The position numbers were made by a program, and so were the translations under genes. Shown piece by piece: positions 8,074 to 11,723 of a stretch of 11,723 nt of DNA. The notes beneath the pieces are model-generated. The model made no database searches, was not told the DNA's origin, and saw only the letters and a program-made list of their open reading frames with translations. The stretch's first letter is position 1; each line of letters opens with the position of its first letter. Source of the stretch: an uncultured Lachnospiraceae bacterium (GTDB lineage: Bacteria > Bacillota > Clostridia > Lachnospirales > Lachnospiraceae); the NCBI GenBank assembly GCA_934434905.1, contig CAKSAI010000073.1, positions 1-11,723 on the forward strand, written 5' to 3'.

Positions 8074-8134
8074 AGCTGTAAAGCTTAGTCACAAACTTTT
8101 GAGGGGAGGCCGTTTCTCTGGCTTTCTTTTTTCT
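8036..8134 (-). ncRNA. Convergent antisense RNA, probable orphan type I antitoxin
   Basis: A complete minus-strand transcription unit of about 100 nt with no coding potential. The start is expected near 8134, 7 bp after the -10 box. The RNA carries a hairpin with 7-bp arms (8082-8088 with 8071-8077) and ends in an intrinsic terminator: TAGCCGTCACTA (8073-8062 read on the minus strand) pairs with its complement (8055-8044), then TTTTCTTTCC. It is fully complementary to the 3' untranslated part of the aspS transcript and to the supposed toxin remnant. Stems 8044-8073 and 8071-8088 share three bases, and GTGA/TCAC (8065-8068, 8089-8092) offers a competing fold. Known type I systems (Fst, TxpA, BsrG types) have such convergent overlapping RNAs; identity here is inferred from layout. 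Confidence 0.55.
8105..8132 (+). terminator. Plus-strand terminator after aspS
   Basis: GGAGGCC (8105-8111) pairs with GGCTTTC (8120-8126) using two G-U pairs, loop of 8, and is followed by TTTTTT (8127-8132). It would end the aspS operon transcript, and in a complete toxin locus it would end the toxin mRNA. The weak stem may allow some readthrough. Confidence 0.6.
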
Positions 8135-8140
8135 ATGCTC

Positions 8141-8169
8141 AAAATAGCACATCTGGAGGAATTCGTCAA
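8141..8169 (-). promoter_or_regulatory. Minus-strand promoter of the antisense RNA
   Basis: Read on the minus strand: TTGACG (8169-8164, five of six to consensus), a 17-bp spacer, then TATTTT (8146-8141) preceded by TGC, an extended -10. This is among the best promoters in the window and points away from every protein gene, into the 3' end of the aspS operon. Confidence 0.75.
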
Positions 8170-8182
8170 CTCAAACTTTCAA

Positions 8183-8264
8183 TCCAGAATCCTAAACTTT
8201 TTCAGTCCAAAATCCTAAAGAATTTCTTAATTGTCAAAATTCCCGTTGTTACGATTTTTAGGAT
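8183..8264. repeat. ATCCTAAA motif repeats around the PAP2 gene promoter
   Basis: TCCAGAATCCTAAA (8183-8196) and TCCAAAATCCTAAA (8206-8219) differ at one base and are spaced 23 bp apart. An inverted copy of the core, TTTAGGAT (8257-8264), lies between the -35 and -10 boxes of the downstream promoter. Placement suggests an operator with a site where a bound protein would block polymerase; no known regulator is recognised. Confidence 0.45.
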
Positions 8265-8274
8265 GTGTTATAAT
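8246..8274 (+). promoter_or_regulatory. Promoter of the PAP2 gene
   Basis: TTGTTA (8246-8251), a 17-bp spacer and a perfect TATAAT (8269-8274) preceded by TGT, making an extended -10. The start would be near 8281, so the in-frame ATG at 8263 lies inside the promoter and cannot be the translation start. Confidence 0.75.
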
Positions 8275-8331
8275 GAAGGCCAGTTGCAGAGTATAACAAT
8301 CCCTAAGCAAAAGGATGTGAGTATAACATTT

Positions 8332-8994
8332 ATGAAAGAATTTTTCAAGAAATATAAACATGCCTGGATCCTGTCATACCTGATCCTGTATATGGCCTGG
8401 TTCGCCTGGCTGGAGCAAACCGTAACCACTAACTTCCATGTGGTGCATATGGCTGTGGATGATTATATCCCGTTTATTGAGATCTTTATCATTCCGTACC
8501 TGTTGTGGTTCGGATATGTGGCAGTCGCGGTGGTCTATTTCTTTTTCACAAATGTGCCCGACTACTATAAGCTATGCCGCTTCTTGTTTGCGGGGATGAC
8601 TGTGTTCCTGGTGGTTTCCACCATCTACCCCAACGGTCATTATCTGCGGCCAAGCGTGTTTAAGAATGACAATATCTTCACCTACCTGGTGCAGTGCCTG
8701 TATGCCACGGATACCTCCACGAACCTGTTTCCGAGTATCCATGTGTACAACTCCATCGGCGTTCATCTGGCGATCTCCCGCAGCGAGAAGCTTCGCCAGT
8801 ACAAATGGGTGCAGATCGGCTCCGGCGTGCTGATGACCAGTATCATCCTGTCCACCATGTTTTTGAAGCAGCATTCCGTATTTGATGTAGTCACTGCCTT
8901 TGCAGTGGCCACTGTCATGTACTCCTTCGTATACGGCAAGGCCTCCCAGCCCAGCCGCAGGAAAGTATTCCGCGGAGAGCTGCAGAAGATATAA
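8332..8994 (+). CDS. PAP2-superfamily membrane phosphatase
   Basis: A 220-residue integral membrane protein with about six hydrophobic segments (roughly 11-28, 54-72, 84-101, 138-148, 161-178, 183-201). Its motifs follow the PAP2 lipid phosphatase/phosphotransferase pattern: NGHYLRP (101-107), FPSIH (133-137) and KQHSVFD (179-185), with H137, H181 and D185 as likely catalytic residues; the usual Arg of the third motif appears as K179. The order fits the subgroup related to inositol-phosphorylceramide synthases. The substrate is probably a membrane lipid phosphate, not determinable from sequence. The ATG at 8332 is chosen because it lies after the promoter and opens a typical basic N-terminus before the first membrane segment; its ribosome binding site is weak (GTGAG, 8317-8321). 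It stands alone, ending in a strong terminator. Confidence 0.85.
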   Translation: MKEFFKKYKHAWILSYLILYMAWFAWLEQTVTTNFHVVHMAVDDYIPFIEIFIIPYLLWFGYVAVAVVYFFFTNVPDYYKLCRFLFAGMTVFLVVSTIYPNGHYLRPSVFKNDNIFTYLVQCLYATDTSTNLFPSIHVYNSIGVHLAISRSEKLRQYKWVQIGSGVLMTSIILSTMFLKQHSVFDVVTAFAVATVMYSFVYGKASQPSRRKVFRGELQKI

Positions 8995-9021
8995 ATATCG
9001 AGTTAGTCCAAAAGTAGTTCA

Positions 9022-9037
9022 TGGAAGATATCTTCCA
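9022..9037. other. Perfect 16-bp palindrome
   Basis: TGGAAGATATCTTCCA is fully self-complementary with no loop, so it looks more like a dimeric-protein binding site or part of a repeat than an RNA hairpin. It sits 27 bp after the PAP2 stop and just before the terminator. Confidence 0.45.
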
Positions 9038-9046
9038 GGCGCATAC

Positions 9047-9089
9047 AAAAATCCGAGATTCTCCAAACCGGCGAAATCTCGGATTTTTT
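9047..9089 (+). terminator. Strong, probably bidirectional terminator after the PAP2 gene
   Basis: A perfect 14-bp stem (9047-9060 with 9075-9088) encloses a 14-nt loop. The right arm runs into six T residues (9084-9089) and the left arm starts with five A residues, so it could also stop minus-strand transcription. Confidence 0.88.
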
Positions 9090-9090
9090 A

Positions 9091-9225
9091 TGGCGGTTTT
9101 TTGCAGAGCTTATTTCAGTCAAACTCACCGCAAATGCCATACAGCATTTTCTACAAAAAAGGCCAGCCAAAATTGTCAGAAATTCACAAAATAGAAAAGT
9201 GATGGGAAAATCAGTCCAAAATCAG
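9091..9225. other. Intergenic stretch with little recognisable content
   Basis: Between the terminator and the lacI-type promoter I see no convincing gene, promoter or RNA. There is only a 6-bp hairpin (9132-9137 with 9144-9149) and TCAGTCCAAAATC (9211-9223), identical over 13 bases to 8202-8214 upstream of the PAP2 promoter. Confidence 0.4.
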
Positions 9226-9254
9226 TTGACAGTAGGATGAAAAAGGGATATTAT
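9226..9254 (+). promoter_or_regulatory. Promoter of the LacI-family regulator gene
   Basis: A perfect TTGACA (9226-9231), a 17-bp spacer and TATTAT (9249-9254, five of six). Transcription should start near 9261, giving a leader of about 100 nt that contains the operator at 9269-9284. Confidence 0.85.
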
Positions 9255-9268
9255 TAATTCAGTATAAA

Positions 9269-9284
9269 GTGTAAGCGCTTACAC
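9269..9284. promoter_or_regulatory. LacI-family operator O1
   Basis: GTGTAAGCGCTTACAC is a perfect 16-bp palindrome with the central CG typical of LacI-family operators. It lies about +9 to +24 from the expected start, where a bound repressor would block elongation or promoter escape. It also fits the CcpA cre consensus TGWAANCGNTNWCA, so catabolite repression is a second possible reading. Confidence 0.85.
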
Positions 9285-9362
9285 AAGCGCAAAAAAGTAG
9301 TTTGCAGAGAGTGATTTACAGAGCTTACATATATAAGAAGCGTAAAGAAACGGAGATAGAGC

Positions 9363-10349
9363 ATGGCAGATATCTATGAAGTGGCAAAATTGAGCGGCGT
9401 ATCGATTGCGACGGTATCCCGTGTGATCAATAACAGCCCCAGGGTAAGTGCGGAGACAAAAGAACGGATCCTGGGCGTGATTGAACGTGTCGGATATGTG
9501 CCGAATGCTTTTGCAAGAGGTCTGAACTTTAACAGTATTGGTCTGGTAGGCGTACTCTGCACCGATTTTGGAGATGCTTTTTTCTCCCAGGCCGTTTCCT
9601 ATATTGAGAAGAATCTGAGGGACAATGGTTTTGGCGCTATGCTGGTGTGTACAGGCTATACATTGGCAGGGAAGAAGCAGGGACTTGTTCAGCTTGCCAA
9701 CAAAAACGTGGATGCCATCATCCTTGTAGGTACGGTATTCCAGGAGGAGCACAACGAGTACATCGCGGAAGTTGCGGAGAAAATTCCTGTTTTTACCGTG
9801 AATTCCGTTCTTGATTATGAAAATGTATATTCCGTAAAATGCGATGAGAAGGGCGCGGCACATGATGTGGCAACGGCGCTGGTGCAGGCAGGATGCCGCA
9901 GTCCTTTATGTTTGTTTGAAAATCCATCCTATGGAAGCATTGATAAGCTGGAGGGGTTCCGGGAAGGACTGGAGGAAGCCGGACTTGCACTGGAGAAGGA
10001 GCAAAGCCTGTCTGTGGTAGAGTCAAAAAGAACAGTTGTATCGGTGATCGCTGATTATTTCAAGCAATATGCAGGCAAGATTGATTCCGTTTTTGCATAT
10101 AATGATGCTTTGGCGGTGTATGCATTGAAGGCTATGAACCAGGCAGGGATAGTGCAGCTTCCTACTGTCGGTTTTAACAATTCGACGATTGCCCGGCTGT
10201 CCACTCCGGAACTCACAAGTGTGGACAACCGTTTGGAGGAGATGTGCAGACTGTCCGTGGAGAAGCTGGTGCAGCTGCAGAATGAGAAGAAGAAGCCGGA
10301 GAAGATCACGGTATTGACAGGGAAAATAGTACACAGGGAAACTTTTTGA
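9363..10349 (+). CDS. LacI-family transcriptional regulator
   Basis: A 328-residue DNA-binding repressor of the LacI/GalR family, usual length. The N-terminal helix-turn-helix (about 4-24, YEVAKLSGVSIATVSRVIN) and hinge helix with the minor-groove leucine (PNAFARGL, 47-54) are intact, followed by a periplasmic-binding-protein-like sensor domain (about 60-328) that should bind a sugar or sugar derivative; the ligand cannot be read from the sequence. Start 9363 has GGAGA (9352-9356) 6 bp upstream. An operator stands in its own leader (9269-9284) and a near copy (10389-10404) before the next gene, so autoregulation and control of the downstream glycosidase-like gene are likely. It falls outside the housekeeping operon and marks the start of an accessory catabolic locus. 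Confidence 0.95.
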   Translation: MADIYEVAKLSGVSIATVSRVINNSPRVSAETKERILGVIERVGYVPNAFARGLNFNSIGLVGVLCTDFGDAFFSQAVSYIEKNLRDNGFGAMLVCTGYTLAGKKQGLVQLANKNVDAIILVGTVFQEEHNEYIAEVAEKIPVFTVNSVLDYENVYSVKCDEKGAAHDVATALVQAGCRSPLCLFENPSYGSIDKLEGFREGLEEAGLALEKEQSLSVVESKRTVVSVIADYFKQYAGKIDSVFAYNDALAVYALKAMNQAGIVQLPTVGFNNSTIARLSTPELTSVDNRLEEMCRLSVEKLVQLQNEKKKPEKITVLTGKIVHRETF

Positions 10350-10374
10350 ATCCAGAGACGATACAGTTTTAAAT
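10346..10374 (+). promoter_or_regulatory. Tentative promoter of the glycosidase-like gene
   Basis: TTGAAT (10346-10351), a 17-bp spacer and TTAAAT (10369-10374), each four of six to consensus. It overlaps the end of the regulator gene. The operator at 10389-10404 would lie at about +8 to +23, the same relative place as O1, which supports the assignment. No terminator separates the two genes, so readthrough is also possible. Confidence 0.4.
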
Positions 10375-10388
10375 AAATATCTGTAGGT

Positions 10389-10404
10389 GTGTAAGCGGTT
10401 ACAC
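10389..10404. promoter_or_regulatory. LacI-family operator O2
   Basis: GTGTAAGCGGTTACAC differs from O1 at a single central base. It lies 39 bp after the regulator stop and 60 bp before the next start codon. It too fits the cre consensus. Confidence 0.82.
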
Positions 10405-10464
10405 AACTCGGAGAATACATACAGAAGTAGTGGGAGAAAATACAAAATGATTAAGGAGAAATTC

Positions 10465-11723
10465 ATGAGAGAAACAGCACATAAGCAGAGCAGATACCTC
10501 AATTGTCTACGTATCGCAATTGTGCCGGAATATTATGAAGAACAGCGCATTCAGAATGTTGTGGATTTTTGTAAAAATTACGCATTTGATAATGTGATGC
10601 TGTTTATCAATGCGGAAGATTATAACCTGGGACATATGACCTGTGAAGAAGCAAAGCCCTGGATTGCAGCTATGAAGCGTGCAAAAGCGGCATTTGAAGA
10701 AGCAGGGATCACGGTCAGCCTTAATCCGTGGATCGAGACCGGTCATATTGACAGAGGAAGAAAGTTAAAAGAAGGGCAGAACTTCATAACACAGTGTGAC
10801 TATAACGGAAAGCAGTGTGAGATGGTGGCATGTCCGATGGATGAAAACTGGTTCGCGTATTATTCGGAATTCTACGAACTCCTGATACGGGAGGTGGAGC
10901 CGGAGGTTATATGGATAGAGGATGATTTCCGATTACATAATCATGGATTCCTGGAGTACGGTGGATGTTTTTGCCAGCATCATATGAAGGCATTTAATGA
11001 TAAAATAGGAACGAACTATACGAGAGAAGAGTTTACCGACCGTTTGTTCCGAAAGGAACCGGATGAAGCAGTGAAAAGAGCATTCATGGAAGTGAACCGG
11101 GAATGCATGGTATCTCTTGCCGAGAAGCTGGGAAAGCTGGTGCATGACATGGGGCTGAAAACCAAGATGGGGCTGATGTCATCTGCACACCAGTTTCACA
11201 GTATGGAATACCGTGATTGGAACGGGATCCAGGCGGGACTGGCACAGGGAGGAGCGATGATCGATCGCCTGCATCTGCCGATGTATGTGGAAGATAAGAG
11301 TCCAAAGATGTATTATATGCATTTTAATATATACTCTTTCCCATGCAGAGGCTATTTGCCGCAGGGGTGCCATGTGCTTCCGGAATTGGAGAATTCCTCC
11401 TTCAGTACCTTCTCTAAGGATAGTGAGACCTTGCGGTTTCAGGTGGAATCCGCAATTCCGCTGGAGATGGAAGGGATGACCTATGACATCTTTGATTTTG
11501 TTGGAAACGGTACATTCGCGGATTACGGATATGGAGAGGCGATACACGGCATTACGGACTATCTGACGGCTGTATGGGAAAGCGGATATTCGTACTATGG
11601 TTTGTCAGGTGTCACCATTTTGTTGGATGAAAAGAATGCGTATAACAGACCGATTCTGAATCACAAGTTTATGGATATGCGGCCGGATGAGTTCTATTTT
11701 GGACCTGTTTTACAGGCACATGG
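10465..11723 (+). CDS. Glycoside hydrolase-like protein, family not recognised (3' end outside window)
   Basis: The frame stays open to the window edge, giving 419 complete codons. Start 10465 is preferred over the in-frame ATG at 10447 because AAGGAG (10453-10458) is 6 bp upstream. There is no signal peptide, so it should act in the cytosol on imported oligosaccharides. I infer a TIM-barrel glycosidase: an early beta strand (LRIAIVPEYY, 15-24), then PEVIWIEDDFRLHNHG (146-161) with acidic E152/D153/D154, a GCFCQHHMKAFN segment (167-178), and LPELENSSFSTFSKDS (305-320), where E307 or E309 could be the nucleophile. Such acid-rich strand ends and a CxC segment occur in several GH42/GH-A-like and uncharacterised families, but I cannot name one. 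The LacI gene and operator O2 directly upstream support a sugar-catabolic role. Confidence 0.82.
   Translation, partial: MRETAHKQSRYLNCLRIAIVPEYYEEQRIQNVVDFCKNYAFDNVMLFINAEDYNLGHMTCEEAKPWIAAMKRAKAAFEEAGITVSLNPWIETGHIDRGRKLKEGQNFITQCDYNGKQCEMVACPMDENWFAYYSEFYELLIREVEPEVIWIEDDFRLHNHGFLEYGGCFCQHHMKAFNDKIGTNYTREEFTDRLFRKEPDEAVKRAFMEVNRECMVSLAEKLGKLVHDMGLKTKMGLMSSAHQFHSMEYRDWNGIQAGLAQGGAMIDRLHLPMYVEDKSPKMYYMHFNIYSFPCRGYLPQGCHVLPELENSSFSTFSKDSETLRFQVESAIPLEMEGMTYDIFDFVGNGTFADYGYGEAIHGITDYLTAVWESGYSYYGLSGVTILLDEKNAYNRPILNHKFMDMRPDEFYFGPVLQAH

Noticed and set aside
8103..8137. GGGGAGG as a ribosome binding site for a small gene at the ATG at 8135
   Set aside because: Spacing to the ATG is about 25 nt and the GGAGGCC is better explained as a terminator arm.
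8263..8331. Earlier in-frame ATG for the PAP2 gene
   Set aside because: The ATG lies between the -35 and -10 boxes of a strong promoter, upstream of the expected transcript start.
8900..9202. A 100-codon plus-strand frame overlapping the PAP2 gene end
   Set aside because: It overlaps the PAP2 coding region out of frame and runs through a terminator; no ribosome binding site or domain.

Overview
The window looks like the chromosome of an anaerobic Gram-positive gut-type clostridium, most likely Lachnospiraceae (Clostridium cluster XIVa). This is inferred from gene order (rel - MBL hydrolase - hemZ - hisS - aspS is a familiar clostridial neighbourhood), from strong AGGAGG-type ribosome binding sites, and from the protein sequences. 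All protein genes I can support are on the + strand. No tRNA, rRNA, CRISPR array or transposase gene was seen.

Positions 1-245: the end of an upstream region. It has a good rho-independent terminator (98-128), a tandem 10-bp repeat (143-162), and a promoter with a perfect TATAAT box (174-202) that drives the following operon.

Positions 246-7993: five tightly spaced genes, probably one operon. They encode a bifunctional (p)ppGpp synthetase/hydrolase, a metallo-beta-lactamase-fold thioesterase-like hydrolase, the radical-SAM enzyme HemZ, histidyl-tRNA synthetase and aspartyl-tRNA synthetase. Gaps are 16, 8, 37 and 112 bp. Uncharged tRNA is the classic signal for (p)ppGpp synthesis, so coupling two tRNA synthetases to Rel makes functional sense. 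Oddities are a 14-bp-arm palindrome that forms the last codons of hemZ, a structured hisS-aspS spacer, and a HisRS with archaeal/eukaryote-like motifs and a short anticodon-binding domain.

Positions 7994-8331 hold no full protein gene but are dense in signals. A complete minus-strand antisense RNA unit (near-consensus promoter, about 100 nt, intrinsic terminator) runs convergently into the 3' end of aspS. It overlaps a short hydrophobic-peptide-like remnant and a plus-strand terminator. This layout matches a decayed type I toxin-antitoxin locus with its antitoxin RNA left intact, and is the most interesting item in the window. A PAP2-type membrane phosphatase gene follows, with its own extended -10 promoter and several copies of an ATCCTAAA motif.

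Positions 8995-11723: a strong bidirectional terminator, a near-consensus promoter with a perfect LacI-family operator, a LacI-family regulator, a second near-identical operator, and the first 419 codons of a large gene that runs off the window. That protein resembles a TIM-barrel glycoside hydrolase of no family I can name. The operator pair suggests the regulator controls itself and this catabolic gene.
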